64,000 nucleotides of DNA, from assembly GCF_030269925.1 (NCBI RefSeq), contig NC_085112.1, forward strand, positions 1,303,501 through 1,367,500. Reading direction: 5' to 3'. Positions 47,769-59,610 of the stretch are shown here, piece after piece. Within the stretch, counting starts at the first letter, position 1. Every line of letters begins with the position of its first letter. The stretch comes from Bombyx mori (taxonomy: Eukaryota > Arthropoda > Insecta > Lepidoptera > Bombycidae). The position numbers and the translations under genes are program-made. The notes beneath the pieces were generated by a model that was not told where the DNA came from, made no database searches, and saw only the letters and a list, made by a program, of their open reading frames with translations.

Positions 47769-48097
47769 TTTTTTTTATTGCCGTATAGTCAGACGAGCAT
47801 ACGGCCCACCTGATGGTGAGAGGTTATCGTCGCTCATGGACGTCAGCAATGTCAGGGGCAGAGTCAAACCGCCGCCTATTGTTAAGTACTCTCCGCAAGC
47901 CTCGTTTTGAAGAAGGACATGTCATAGCGCTCGGGAAACACCGTAGAGGGGAGCTCATTCCAGAGCCGGATGGTACGTGACAAATAAGATCTCTGGAAAC
48001 GCACTGTGGATGAACGCTGTGGCTCCAGGTAGTATGGATGAACTCTACTCCGGTGGCGGGCGGTGCGATAGTAAAAACGAGATGGTGGTATCGTCTA
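47769..48097 (-). mobile_element. 5'-truncated LINE 3' end (about 330 bases)
   Basis: The longest truncated copy here; similarity runs from the T tail to the region of ORF codons for the last roughly 90 residues. Confidence 0.75.
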
Positions 48098-48504
48098 AAG
48101 CAATTTCACACGACACGCACTATATTGACACGGGGAATGTTCATTTTGCTTTGCGATTCCTTCATGAAAAACCTACCTTACTATAGTGTAATTTTCAGTT
48201 AATATCGCGCAACCCTAACCTATGAAGGCTATGACATCATACGTTTTCAGTAAATGACTAACAAATTATACGAAACGTACAGACAAACAAATCGTTTGTT
48301 TTATTATTCGACCGTGATGATTACTAATCGCTTAAATATTTTAAAAGAAAAATATGACCCATTTTTGGATTGTTTTTTTTTAATATGAACACAATTACTT
48401 GATTGATCATGTTTGTGTGTTTGAAGGCGTTTTAGATAAGTTATTTAGATAGTCTCGTTTTTAATTATGGGCCCATTTTATATAAAAATGTTTTCCGGCC
48501 CCAA

Positions 48505-48880
48505 AAGACTCTCATTCCCGATCCTGCAGACAGAATGGAAAGCAGTCGACGTCGCCCAAAACACGTCATCTCGGATCCTCCCGATCCACTAACGGTGCTT
48601 CTAGGTACTTCAAGCACCGGTCACTGTTTTCATCGAACCCGTCGCCTGCGACGAAGGGCTCGACGAGTAAATTAACTCTCAGACACAGCCCACTGAGTTT
48701 CTCGCCGGATCTTGTCAGTGGGTCGCGTTTCCGATCCGGTGGTAGATTCTGCGAAGCACGGCTCTTGCTAGGGTTCGTGTTAGCATCGTCGTCAGGTTTG
48801 AGCCCCGTGAGCTCACCTACTAGTTACGGTTACGCTGGAATAGCTGCTCCAGGCTACCAGCTTGGGTAGGAAAAAAAAAG
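48505..48880 (+). mobile_element. Family C retroposon, long copy
   Basis: ctcattcccgatcctgcaga to ttgggtaggaaaaaaaaa. Confidence 0.8.
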
Positions 48881-49214
48881 AAAGGATTCTTTAGAAAGAG
48901 AAAATCGGCCAATTTTCATTATTATCTTTGTCGCACACGTTACTTAAGTAGCGCGTGAGAGAGATGACACTACAATGCCGAAAGTAGCCGATTATCTCTT
49001 TCTAAAGGGCGATTTGCAATATTTATCGGCGGGCACTGTGACACCACTAATTATTGTATATTGCATTTGCATTGAAGGAGAAGTCAGCTAGCGTAATGCA
49101 ATGTTTTGAAAATATAATTCCATCTACTTATTGTCTTCGACGCTAAATTTACCGCGAAGCCACATTTCATGGTTTAATGTGATGAAAATACAAAAATTTC
49201 CATAATTTTCTACA

Positions 49215-49495
49215 AGAACAATAAGGCCTTTATATTGTACGGGCAAGTGAACGAAAGGAAAGGACATGTGGTTAGAATGAAGGAGACCAGAATGCCAAAA
49301 CGACTGCTCTATTGCAAACCAGAGGGCCGCAGAAGTCGTGGCAGACCCAAACTCCGATGGTTGGATGGCGTGGAGCGCGACCTCAAAGTTATCGGTGTCC
49401 GGAACTGGAAGGAGAAGGCCCTGAACAGACCAGTCTGGAGAGACATACTGGATTGAGCTATACCCACCCTGGGCTGTAAGGCCTAAGATGATGAT
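49215..49495 (+). mobile_element. LINE 3' end with polymerase C-terminus
   Basis: The frame from 49235 reads KGHVVRMKETRMPKRLLYCK, then RRSRGRPKLRWLDGVERDLK, the conserved end of an RTE/related LINE polymerase, followed by gatgatgatgaag. 5'-truncated, ORF stop at 49454. Confidence 0.7.
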
Positions 49496-49631
49496 GAAGT
49501 GAACGAAAATTCTATCTGGCGTTTAGCGGTTGCCGGAGCCCATAGACGTTAATAACATGAGTTAATTTTTTTGTGACTCGTAATCCCTCGATTACTGGCG
49601 AGCAAAGGCTCAACCAGGAGGGGGTTATGAA

Positions 49632-49997
49632 GTCATCGTGGCCTAACGGATAAGACGTCCGGTGCATTCGTGTTGAGCGATGCACCGGTGTTCGAATCCC
49701 GGTGAAGGAATAACATCGTGTAATGAAACCCGCAAAATTATAATTTGTGTAAGTACTGGTGGTAGGACCTCTTGTGAGTCCACGCGGGTGGGTACCACCA
49801 CCCTACCTATTTCTGCCGTGAAGCAGTAATGCGTTTCGGTTTGAAGGGTGGGGCAGCCGTTGTAACTATACTTGAGACCTTAGAACTTATATCTCAAGGT
49901 GGGTGGCGCATTTACGTTGTGGATGTCTGTGGGCTCCAGTAACCACTTGACACCAGGTGGGCTGTGAGCTCGTCCACCCATTTAAGCAATAAAAAAA
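49632..49997 (+). mobile_element. Bm1 SINE with head, small internal deletion
   Basis: Head gtcatcgtggcctaacggat to gttcgaatcccg, then about 60 bases missing, then body and tail. Confidence 0.88.
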
Positions 49998-50235
49998 GAG
50001 GGGTGGAATTTGTTAACAGCTGCCCGAGCGCCTCCAAAGGAGACCTAACAACTTAGGAGTAGTTGATTCGCGAATGAATCTACTATCGGATCGGAATCGC
50101 AACCCGCTAAGAAGATCCGGCGAGAAACTCAGCAGGCTGATGCATGGGTGAAGTTATACGGTTACCGGGGTCCCTAAGCTTTCTCTTAGTGTTAGGGCTG
50201 CAGGCGTTTAATGTAACAGTTATTGGATCTGATGG
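49998..50235 (-). mobile_element. Family C retroposon, variant
   Basis: gcgcctccaaaggagaccta, atcggatcggaatcgcaacc and gaagatccggcgagaaactc. Confidence 0.6.
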
Positions 50236-50479
50236 ATATTCCGCAGGTTTGTTGATAAAAATCTATGCGTTCACCGCATTCCGCAGCTGCCTATGCAATG
50301 ACGCATTTATTGCAATAAAGATAATTGCTGAACACGAGTGCATTAAATTCCTTTGATAATAATATTTCTCGGTGTTGTTTATTAATGATTCCTACTTACA
50401 TGTACTAAGGTACGTCCTCATGATGTCGTCTTCCTCATTACCTACTGAGGGTCATGATTCCTCAGATGAGTGATTCATT

Positions 50480-50625
50480 TTTGATGACCCACAGACACAA
50501 CCCGCTGGGTTTCTCGCCAGATCTTCTCAAAGGGTCGCTATTGCTTTGTCTCTCAGGCTGAGTCCCGAGAACTCACCTACCAGTTCGAGGAAACCAGAAT
50601 AACCCCTCGAGGCTACTGGTAACTA
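50480..50625 (+). mobile_element. Family C retroposon fragment
   Basis: gacccacagacacaacccgc to cctcgaggctactggtaact. Confidence 0.6.
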
Positions 50626-50794
50626 GATAAAAAAAAGGAAAACTGTGCTTTATGCTGCTTGGAGTTGAAAATTGAACGAATTTGGTTCGGAACGTCTGAT
50701 TGGACCGCGACATTTTGGTCTTCGTCCATCGACCAAATAGAGTCCAAGGTCAGTAAGGTTAGTATGGTTATTAATATTATACTCTGGATTATAG

Positions 50795-51195
50795 ACGCCT
50801 ATAGAATAAGACGCTCGGTACATTCCTGCCGGTGCTCGAATCCGGCAGGCTGGTAACAATTAATCTAATAAAATACGTACTTAAAATATTATCACGAATG
50901 ACTTCCACGGTGAAGGAACAACATCGTGTAATAAAATGAAACCACCAAAAATTATAATTTGCGTAATTAATGGTGATAGAACGTCTTGTGAGTCCGCATG
51001 GATATATACCACCGCCCTGTCTATTTCTGCCGTGAAACAGTAATGCGTTTCGGTTTGAAGGGTGAGGCAGCCGTTGTACTGTAAAAACTTAAGACCTTAG
51101 AACTCATGTCTCGAGATGGGTTGGTGTTCACATGGTTAATACCTACGGTCCGACTCCGGCGACAACTTAACACCAGGTAGATAGGTCCATCCTAG
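50795..51195 (+). mobile_element. Old Bm1 SINE, near full length
   Basis: Head cctatagaataagacgctcg to tail caacttaacaccaggtagat, diverged throughout. Confidence 0.75.
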
Positions 51196-51261
51196 TAATA
51201 ACAAAAAGTAAAATGAACATACCAGAAACATATTCTATGAATGCATATAATAATTAAAAAG

Positions 51262-51626
51262 CATTCTCATTCCCGATCCTGCGGATCGAATGGTAAACAG
51301 TCGACGTCCCCCAAAACACGTCGTTTTGGATCCTCGCGATTCACTAACGGTACTTTTAGGTACCTTAAGCACCGGTCACCGTCTTCGCCAAACCCGTCGC
51401 TTGCGACGAAGGGCTCGACGAGTAAATTAACCCATAGACACAGCACACTGAGCTTCTCATCGTATCTTCTCAGTGGGTCGCGTTTCCGATCCGGTGGTAG
51501 ATTCTACGAAGCACTGCTCTTGCTAGGGCCAGTGTTAGCAAACTTCGTCAGGTTTGAGCCCCGTGAGCTCACCTACTCGTTCGGTAAGGCTGATGTAGCC
51601 TCTCAAGTCTGTCAGAATAGGTACGC
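51262..51626 (+). mobile_element. Family C retroposon, long copy
   Basis: cattctcattcccgatcctg to cctctcaagtctgtcagaat; its tail is replaced by a LINE tail. Confidence 0.8.
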
Positions 51627-51711
51627 AGCGGCTTGGCTCTGCCCCTGGCATTGCTGAAGTCTATGGGCGACGGTAACCACCACCATCAGGTGGGCCGTAT
51701 GCTCGTCTGAA
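51627..51711 (+). mobile_element. 5'-truncated LINE 3' tail, fused to family C retroposon
   Basis: cagcggcttggctctgcccc...gtatgctcgtctgaaaaaag, starting where a family C copy (51262-51626) breaks off. Confidence 0.65.
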
Positions 51712-51837
51712 AAAAGGTAGGAAAAAAAAGGATGTAAACACTTTTTAGATTTTCTAAATTTTTATTCAATAAATACAAATCGATTTCCCGCCAAGATTTT
51801 TGTGCAACAGTGACATCCCTTAACATTTCAGATATTT

Positions 51838-51843
51838 AATTTT
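51838..51843 (-). terminator. Candidate polyadenylation signal AATAAA (approximate)
   Basis: The - strand reads gattaaataaaattaaatat after the membrane-protein stop. Position is approximate. Confidence 0.35.
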
Positions 51844-51883
51844 ATTTAATCACCAACAGATGGCGCTTAATTCTGTTACCAAC

Positions 51884-52129
51884 TCATCCAAACACAGAAG
51901 CTTGATACAGGGAAAGAATTAAAAATCCCAAAGCGTAAATGACTAGTACAATATCCATTGCAGTTGCGAAGAAATCTCTCGCAATCTGATCTTGAACTAA
52001 TCTTCTGAGATTGGCTCGCGCCTTAGTACAGAGCTTGTTCACATGATGAAGGATTATTTCAGCAGTGTTCATGACAGTGCTAAAATTTAATGCCAAACGG
52101 TTAAATTTATTAGCACCTATCATTACCAA
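51884..52129 (-). CDS. Possible terminal exon of an unrecognised membrane protein
   Basis: The - strand frame reads NRLALNFSTVMNTAEIILHH, then VNKLCTKARANLRRLVQDQI, and ends in a hydrophobic stretch (TAMDIVLVIYALGFLILSLY) and QASVFG before TGA at 51886-51884. An AATAAA lies about 40 bases further on. Acceptor-like sites fall at ggtaatgatag and ttaaattttag, so the exon start is not fixed. The stretch of about 20 hydrophobic residues near the C-terminus would be one membrane helix or a tail anchor. No upstream exon was found on the - strand within 5 kb, and I do not recognise the family. It could also be a processed fragment. Confidence 0.4.
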   Translation of the reverse strand: MVMIGANKFNRLALNFSTVMNTAEIILHHVNKLCTKARANLRRLVQDQIARDFFATAMDIVLVIYALGFLILSLYQASVFG

Positions 52130-52924
52130 AAAGATAAGTTAATAATATTATCATAAATTGAAACATAAATTTCAGGTCACATTACATTAATCTTATCTTC
52201 ATTTTTTTTGATTCGACATTATTGCTCATTAATTTATTATAGAATTTATATGGCTACAGTTTTATTTTACAATAAAGTAAGCTATAGATAGCGAAGTAAA
52301 TTTCAATGCGAAAACTAAGAAATTAAATTTATTACAGCGCCATCTATAATATTTTAGTTTAACTATTATTCAAGGCTATTCTCAAGTCAATTTGACTCTC
52401 ATCTCGTTCTGAGGTAACATCATAGATGTCTCTGTTTCTTGCTTAAAAAATTCACATTGCAAAATCATAAAAGTCACGTTAAAATTGAATACCTTGGAGT
52501 GCATCTAAGGGTCATGACACAGTTGTGTACACTGAACAGGGGCATCACCAAAGCGACTATGTACCACATGCTGTTGACTCCGGTGCATCGCGACCTGACT
52601 GTAGAACGGTGGGTCAGGTCCATCCTGAGGATTGGTGAGTTCAAGACAGAGACGTGAGTAAGCAGACTGTGTACTAGTAGAAATAAAAAATGTACCCATA
52701 TGGTGAGGATAGCTCTGAAGACGCGCGAAAAAATGACAAAGACAGACTTGCGTCTTCAAAATATAACCTCAAATTTTAATTATCAAGCTTCACCCTGAAA
52801 AGTGTGTGAATGTGAATAGATACAGATACTACGAGTACTTTCCTCTGTCTGTCGTCCAAATGTCACGCTGTATAAAAAGTCGCATTTAATACAAGTTCTT
52901 TAGCATCGTATTTTGCATTAGCTC

Positions 52925-53150
52925 TGTGTTCTTAGAGCGAATTTTTTAACGTTCTTGACAGTGTAAACGTTTACTCGAACTTGTATGCAGTTGGAATAAC
53001 GCCCTTAGCGTTTTTTTTTCTACCTATGCTGATAGCCTTGAGAGACCTAGCCTATTTCAGCTTCTCCTTGGCGTGATGCCCTTAGCGGCAAACATTCCAA
53101 CTCAACTTTTACGCTATCTAGAACGTTATAAAGCTCGCACTAAGCACCCT
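52925..53150. mobile_element. MITE, family M4, carrying a truncated family C retroposon
   Basis: Left end gcgaattttttaacgttctt, right end aaagctcgcactaagcaccc. Insert at 53011-53077. Confidence 0.7.
53011..53077 (-). mobile_element. Family C retroposon, 67 bases, with 10-base target duplication
   Basis: T run and ctacctatgctgatagcctt. Flanked by gcccttagcg at 53001-53010 and 53078-53087. Confidence 0.8.
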
Positions 53151-53311
53151 GTATATCGGTACGTGTAAGGTAAGTAAGGTAAGGTATAGATAGGTATATA
53201 AGGTAATGCCGAAGTATAAGTTCCTATGTGATGTCACAGACATCCTTTTTTTTAAAACACATTTCTAGTTAGTAAACAGACAAAAAGCAAAGAAATCTGT
53301 TCATCACACAA

Positions 53312-53395
53312 TGTTTGGCCGATGAGGGAATCGAACCCGCGACCCTCGGCGCAACAGTCAGGGGCGCTAACTACTGCACCACCGAGTTAGTTTAA
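53312..53395 (-). mobile_element. tRNA-derived SINE head
   Basis: The - strand reads ggtggtgcagtagttagcgc (A box) and cgcgggttcgattccctcat (B box). The structure between does not fold into a full tRNA, and the same type is typical of lepidopteran SINEs. Confidence 0.5.
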
Positions 53396-53401
53396 GCATG
53401 T

Positions 53402-54417
53402 ATATGTTACGGTAAAAGTAGATATTGTGGCAAATGTACGCATTTTCCAATAAATGTGCCATTTGCCTGCTCGTTTGGGTAATGTGCATTCAACTAACAT
53501 TTACAATTTCAAAGATGGGAAATGTACATTGAATTCACAATGACCATGTCGTTTTGGTAAATGTGAGCATGGCACACAAAATACGAAATCGCAAGTACTA
53601 GTAATGTGCACTACAACCTACTACTTGTAGTCGTCGTGGCCTAACGGATAAGACGTCCAGTGCATTCGTGTTGAAGCGATGCACCGGTGTTCGAATCCCG
53701 CAGGCGGGTACCAATTTTTCTAATGAAATACGTACTCAACAAATGTTCACGATTGACTTCCACGGTGAAGGAATAACATCGTGTAATAAAAATGAAACCC
53801 GCAAAATTATAATTTGCGTGATTACTGGTGGTAGGACCTCTTGTGAGTCCGCGCGGGTGGGTACCACCACCCTGCATATTTCTGCCGTGAAGCAGTAATG
53901 CGTTTCGGTTTGAAGGGTGGGGCAGCCTTAGTAACTATAATTGAGACCTTAGAACTTGTATCTCAAGGTGGGTGGCGCATTTACGTTGTGGATGTCTATG
54001 GGCTCCAGTAACCACTTAACACCAGGTGGGCTGTGAGCTCGTCCACCCATCTAAGCAATAAAAAAAAAAAAACATATGCAAATAAAGTAGGTATGTTTTG
54101 TTTGTCATTTACATTTTTTTTATTAAAATAATTTTCGTTATTAAAGCCTTCTGTGTTATGTTTATTTTAATAAATATTTTTTTACTTACAACAACATTAT
54201 TAATTTATTTGTATTCCAACTTTTCTTAAAACATGAAGGTCTATTACCTTCATGTACAAATATACATTTACCAAAACGTGAAGACAAGAGTACACATTTG
54301 CCGGGAAATGTACATATACATTATATTCAGTTCACATATACCTAACTTTTTGGCAAATGTGCACATTTACCGGTAAAAGAGTACATTTCTCAAGAGTGTA
54401 CATTTACCGTAACATAT
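53402..54417. mobile_element. DNA transposon-like element M6 with many subterminal repeats, carrying a Bm1
   Basis: Ends atatgttacggtaaa (53402-53416) and tttaccgtaacatat (54403-54417) are perfect inverted repeats flanked by TA. Both flanks inside carry many copies of an (a)aatgtrcanwtt motif. A full Bm1 is inserted at 53630. Confidence 0.7.
53630..54072 (+). mobile_element. Bm1 SINE, full length (reference copy of this window)
   Basis: Complete from gtcgtcgtggcctaacggat through ggtgttcgaatcccgcaggc, body, and cccatctaagcaataaaaaa. It is the best intact copy here, so it is recent compared with the others. Confidence 0.93.
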
Positions 54418-54464
54418 ATTATTATATTTAAACTTAACTGTCTATGTCAATCAATCTCTGCCAG

Positions 54465-54531
54465 GTGAACGTGTGTGACATATGTCCGACTATCATTATT
54501 ACAATCCAAGATGTCCGATCTGACGATAGTG
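54465..54531 (+). CDS. Possible mini-exon of an Ig-domain protein
   Basis: Between tcaatctctgccag and G|GTAAGT there is one open frame only, VNVCDICPTIIITIQDVRSD then DS-G. The pattern ITIQDVRSDDSG resembles strands E-F of an I-set immunoglobulin domain (usually followed by Y-x-C). Phase 0 in, phase 1 out. No partner exon was found nearby, so this is tentative. Confidence 0.3.
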
Positions 54532-54801
54532 GTAAGTTAAAAAAAAAAAGGGAAAAGTGTACACTATTTACATGCTGTCCTGAACCCCAGTGCTTTGGGT
54601 CGTTGAGGACTCTTGCGGCCTCACCCATCTGTCCACGTCTCTGCTAAGAGCACTCACGTCGTTGGCCAGAATGTGTGACGATGAAGAGCCTGCAACCTAT
54701 TGGAGAATGAACATTAAGTCTTACGACTAGCGTATACGTACTAGCACCCTGCCTATATGCGTTTGTAAACGCGTGCCTATCGCTTTCCGACCTCAAACTA
54801 A

Positions 54802-55068
54802 ATGTTACGCCGGCCGGTAAAAGTAACGCCAGCTATCGCCGAACAGCCGAAACGATTATCAAATAAATGCGTAACGTCAAGAAGGCTCGAGAAGTACAAC
54901 GCCATCTATTGTCAGATAGCGGAAACACATATCGAAACTACTCGACTTGCACAGAATGCTCTCGATAAATCTAGGGATGTCGTCTCGACTATAAAAGCAT
55001 TGCAGAGATGGCACGAAGCAGTCAGTAATCGGAACTACTCGAAGCGAAACAGCGATCGGCTCACCTAA
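54802..55068 (+). CDS. 88-codon ORF of unknown nature
   Basis: Reads MLRRPVKVTPAIAEQPKRLS, later RLEKYNAIYCQIAETHIETT and DVVSTIKALQRWHEAVSNRN, ending TAA. A TAA directly precedes the ATG. Predicted helical and basic, with no signal peptide or membrane segment. Its base composition is more GC-rich than the flanks. No family was recognised; it could be a fragment of a retroelement or a single-exon small protein gene. Confidence 0.3.
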   Translation: MLRRPVKVTPAIAEQPKRLSNKCVTSRRLEKYNAIYCQIAETHIETTRLAQNALDKSRDVVSTIKALQRWHEAVSNRNYSKRNSDRLT

Positions 55069-55479
55069 GGCGAAGGGGAGGAAGTGAATCGAGAATCTTA
55101 AAGTGTTCGTTAAGTGTTCTAACTGATGAATACAGTTTTAGTTTGTGCTTCGGTAAATTTTTTCTTTATCCCGAAAGTTTAGCTATGCCCCATCCGAGCT
55201 CCCTAAACGAACAAATAGTCACACAGCAATGCTTACATTCGACTCTGACGTCTCCTGCGTTCCATCATTTCGGATCTCAGTCTCTTCTATTTGACTGGTG
55301 CGGTTCTGTATCGCGAAACCACCTTCGGAGCTCTCGCCATGAACATTTCTCCGACGGAAACGATCATCATAATAATTCCTTGTATATCGCAAAGACATTG
55401 AAACGCTTCTGTTCAACCCTGAAATTAAGTCAAGATTATGTTTAAACGATTTCAAATGCTAAAAATGTTAGAGCTCAAC

Positions 55480-55800
55480 TTTTTTTTTCCTACCTAAACT
55501 GATGGTCTTGATGATGGTCCATTTCAGCGTAACCTTAACAAGTAGGTGAGCTCACGGGGCTCAAACCTGACGTCGTTGCTAACACTAGCCCTTGATATTA
55601 TTTCTGTGCACTAACCCTAGCAAGAGCAGTGCTTCCCAGAATCTACCACCGGTTCGGAATCGCGACCTACTGAGAAGATCCGGCGAGAATCTCAGCGGGC
55701 TGACGTATGGATTAAGTTGCACGTGGAACTCTTTGTCGAGTTCAACGAGTACGGGTACCGGGACGGGAAGGCATCTAATGCAAGAGTTATTGGATCTGAC
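55480..55800 (-). mobile_element. Family C retroposon, left arm of an inverted pair
   Basis: T run, cctacctaaactgatggtct to gatccgttagaacgtgtcta; a small internal duplication at about 55590-55620. Confidence 0.7.
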
Positions 55801-55844
55801 GGATCCGTTAGAACGTGTCTAGGGCATCATCTTATTGTCTATGA

Positions 55845-56075
55845 CCATACCCGATCCTGTGGACCGAATGTTAAACAGTCGACGTCGCCCTAAGCACGTC
55901 ATTACGGATCCTCCCGATCCATTAAAGGTGCTTTTAGGTACCTCAAGCACCGGTACCCGTCCCAAGCCCGTCGCTTGTGACGAAGGGCTCGACGAGTAAA
56001 TTAACCCATAGACACAGCCCACTGAGTTTCTCGCCGCATCTTTTCAGTGGGTCGCGTTTCCGATCCGGTAAACAT
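55845..56075 (+). mobile_element. Family C retroposon, right arm of an inverted pair
   Basis: catacccgatcctgtggacc to gtcgcgtttccgatccggta. Confidence 0.75.
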
Positions 56076-56079
56076 TAAA

Positions 56080-57677
56080 ATCTATTCTAATTAATACTGG
56101 CGGTTCGATTTTCATTACACGATGTTGTTTTTCATCGAAGTCTTCAGTCAACAATTACAATTGCGCGGGGTTTTGTCAGATATTTATGAATTCAGCCTAT
56201 CAACCTTACATTAATTCGTAACTCAAACAATCAGCTCTCACCTTCAAACTGAACCGGAAATTTCAGTGCTAAATTATGGTAGAAATATACTCTCGTAAAT
56301 TTTTCATTATTTAAAAAACTAAACTGACTATAGTTTTTAGTGTTTCACTAGAATTTTTCTTACATCGACCAGCTGGTATTTACTAATATTTTCTATACGT
56401 CATTGTTGAGGAATTTTTGACATCAATGTCAAATTAAAATACTACAAATATTCCTCTTTGTTTACTTTTTACTAGAAGAAATTAGTAGAGACCATTGTTC
56501 AACAGAATTTCATAGTATTAAATTCAGTTATCATAATTATTTTGAATGATTTTAGTTTTAATGAAATACACTTAATGTGTCATGGCGTCCGAAATCATTG
56601 ATTAAAAATAATAATTCAACGTCTTTGCCTCAATTGGCAAGTTTCATTTAAGCCGGTAATTATGTTTAGAATTTAAACAGATAATATAATTAATTAATTA
56701 CACATTCCGATCTCGGGACTAAAGTAACTCAAATTATTTCATCATAAATCTCTTAACACGGAAGCCCGCAGTAAAGTCTACGGGACTACAAAATTAACTT
56801 TTTTTTTGTATATCATACGATTCCTTCAAATGTCAATGTGAAAGGCGCGAACTGTCGATGGCCATTGTTTGAATACGTTTTCAAATTTACGAATGTTCAT
56901 GACCCCCGTCGCGCCATTATTCGAGGTTGCCAGTGTGAAAAGTTATTATCAAATAATCAATTGAATTCGGTTTTTTTTTTTCGTTGATTAGATTATTTAG
57001 ATACATTTGTCTTTTTTTCTGAAGTAAAAAAAAAAAACTAAATGCAAAGAACTAGTATAACGTCGATGTCAAACCAAAATCTGCTATGTGCACTTTTTGA
57101 GATTTTTACTTTTTGTCCTTTTCGTATAATTCACAGCCTACCGTATAAAAAAACTGTTATGTGTCTATAACTTTAATATTTATCTATAGCTTTCATTTGG
57201 TATAGTTCTTTAAAATTCACCTTCATATAAAATTTTATACGAAAATATTTTTACTCGTTAATTCAAAATAGAGTTTTTGCACATGGCAGATTTTAGTTTG
57301 ACAGTGACGATAATCAATATTATACCGATCAATAATTCTTAGTGAATATCTGTGACCTTGCTCGTTCACGAAGCCCGCTATAGAAAGCAGAGTATTAAAT
57401 ACACTTGACATTGGCGAAATCTAAAAGGAAACGCCTTAAACCTAAGAGATAGATAGATCAAGCTCCGGTTTATATTCGCATAACGACGACAGTAAAATGA
57501 GTTTGCACAGCAACAAAGTCATTTCACAACTCTCGCACAATTTACTCAATCGCATTGCGAAAAGAGATTGCTTCATTATGTCAATAAGTGTCAATTGTCA
57601 CACATCAACTTGATGACTTAATTGTGAGACAGCAAAAAGCCTGGATAATAAACGAGAGTTGCCATTACTGAGATTTC
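56080..57677. other. AT-rich sequence, nothing recognised
   Basis: Apart from a Bm1 scrap at about 56095-56150 there is no gene, RNA or repeat family visible. Confidence 0.45.
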
Positions 57678-57714
57678 GTGGAATTTGTTTTTTTTTATTT
57701 TGAAGTGTTTTTAT

Positions 57715-58190
57715 TGGCTGACAACTTAAAGCAAAGGTGCAGGTACAGTCAATGTGTTTTACCAATGCTGACTTACGGTTTCGAGACGTGGTGCTTCACA
57801 AGGGATATTTTTAGGAAGCTTAGTATTGCGCAGCGAGCTATGGAGAGGGCTATACTTGGTATTTCTCTGCAAGACCGAAATAGAAATGAGGAGATCCATA
57901 TAAGAACCAAAATTTCTGACATAGACCGTAGAATTAGCAAGCTAAAGTGGCAGTGGGCGGGCCACATATCGCGAAGATAGGACGGCCGATGGGGCAGAAA
58001 TATCCTCGAGTGTGGACCACGTACTGGCAAGCGCAAGGAATAGCCATCTACCAAATGGACCGAGGACCTAGTGAGAATCGCTGGGTCACGTTGGATGCAG
58101 GTGGCAACGGACCAGTCGCACTGGAGATCGATTGGAGGGGCCTATGTTCAGTAATGGACATTGGACAGGCTGAGACGATAATGATGGCGA
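57715..58190 (+). mobile_element. RTE-type LINE 3' end, decayed
   Basis: The frame from 57678 reads QCVLPMLTYGFETWCFTRDI, AQRAMERAILGISLQDRNRN and KLKWQWAGHISRR, a well-known RTE polymerase C-terminus. After a frameshift near 57960 the rest continues in the next frame, to tgagacgataatgatggcga. Confidence 0.8.
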
Positions 58191-58411
58191 TTTTGAGCTG
58201 TGAAGGAAGATGGTAACTATGGTGTTATCGTTGGCACGTTGAGTCTATCAGGCTCGATAGGCGATGTTGGTCTTGCTATTACTGGCCAATAGGATTTTGG
58301 TAAGTAGATTCAAGGACAGTTGTCAGCGGTCAGTTATCGGTGCTAAGAAGCACCCAAACATACACTGACGAAAATGACAATAGATAGAAATAATACTACG
58401 TAACCAAATAA

Positions 58412-58781
58412 TCTATACTATTTATACTAATATTATAAAGAGGAAACATTTGTTTGTTTGTTTGTATTGAATAGGATCCGAAAGTACTGAACCGATTTGA
58501 AAAAAAATTCACTGTTTGGAAGCTACACTATCCCCAAGTTACATAGGCTATATTATTTAAAAAAAATAGGGCTTCTTACTAAAACTCCAATAATGTAACC
58601 CAAGGTGTAAAAATTTACCTAAAATATTCTTTACATCGCGCGCGCTGCGAAAACTATTGATGATAGAATAAAATAATGTACTTTAACCTGACGCAAATAG
58701 AAGGGTTGATTTGCGTGTATTATGATTTATAATTTTGATTTTTTTATTAAAGATCCAAGCGAAGCTGGAGCGGGCTGCTAG
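58412..58781 (+). mobile_element. Helitron-like element, family H2
   Basis: Starts tctatactatttatactaat and ends gagcgggctgctag followed by T. A reversed relative is at 61823-62022. Confidence 0.7.
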
Positions 58782-58789
58782 TGTATAAA

Positions 58790-59500
58790 TAAATAGATGA
58801 CGATACTCAATACGGGTGTGTTTATAGTTGAACTAGATTAAAATGTATAAAATAAACCGTTTAATGGCGCTAATAGGAAGGAGGAAGAAGAGTCTACGAA
58901 TTAAAACTTCTATTCAACACAAAGTGGATTCACATTAAATGCGAACCATGCTTTATTGAACTAAAGTGTCAATTTCAATTATGACAGATAAGCATTTTTT
59001 TTCTTCTTTGAAACATCATTCGTCATTCACAGCACGAGTGGGCGTGCAAAATCAAAAATCCATCGAAAGCTGAATCCGAAAGTGAAACCCGCCAATTTTT
59101 TTTTTTTTAGTCAATCTGGGTTTTTTTTTCGCTTTGGCAACACAGCGGTAGTCGGTGGACCCGCGGCGGGAAGCCTTGCTACCGTGACGTTAGGTGTTGA
59201 TCGATTTTCGATTACTCTAGTATTGTGATTGTGAGCTTTTCGAAGTTTTTGCATAAGACGTCAAGTAACGAAAGACAATTTGATTTCATCCAATCTATTC
59301 GCATGCAAGCTTTTTTATTTAAGGATACATTGTAGAGGATGGTTAGAGGTGGAGGAGTTATCATAAATGAAAACAACTTAGCCTTGATCTTGTCCCAATA
59401 ATTATTAAAAAAAAAAGTTTTTGTGCACACTAAAAAAAATATCTTTTATTCAAAATTCATAAATGTAGCGAGAAAAATGGCAAAATATATGTTAGGTACG
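58790..59500. other. Intergenic sequence, nothing recognised
   Basis: A short GC-rich patch at 59145-59200 (ggtagtcggtggacccgcgg) stands out. No ORF supports a gene. Confidence 0.4.
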
Positions 59501-59501
59501 T

Positions 59502-59610
59502 ATTTGAAAAATTGGTAGTTGCCTGCGGGCTTCGAACACCGGCACAGACGTATCGCCCGATACGAATGCACCGCGCTTCTTATCCTTTAGGCCACGACAG
59601 GCTATATAAA
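59502..59610 (-). mobile_element. Bm1 SINE head fragment
   Basis: aggtacgtatttgaaaaatt to cttatcctttaggccacgac. Confidence 0.75.

Noticed and set aside
53315..53390. tRNA gene on the - strand
   Set aside because: Only internal promoter boxes are convincing; it fits a tRNA-derived SINE head.
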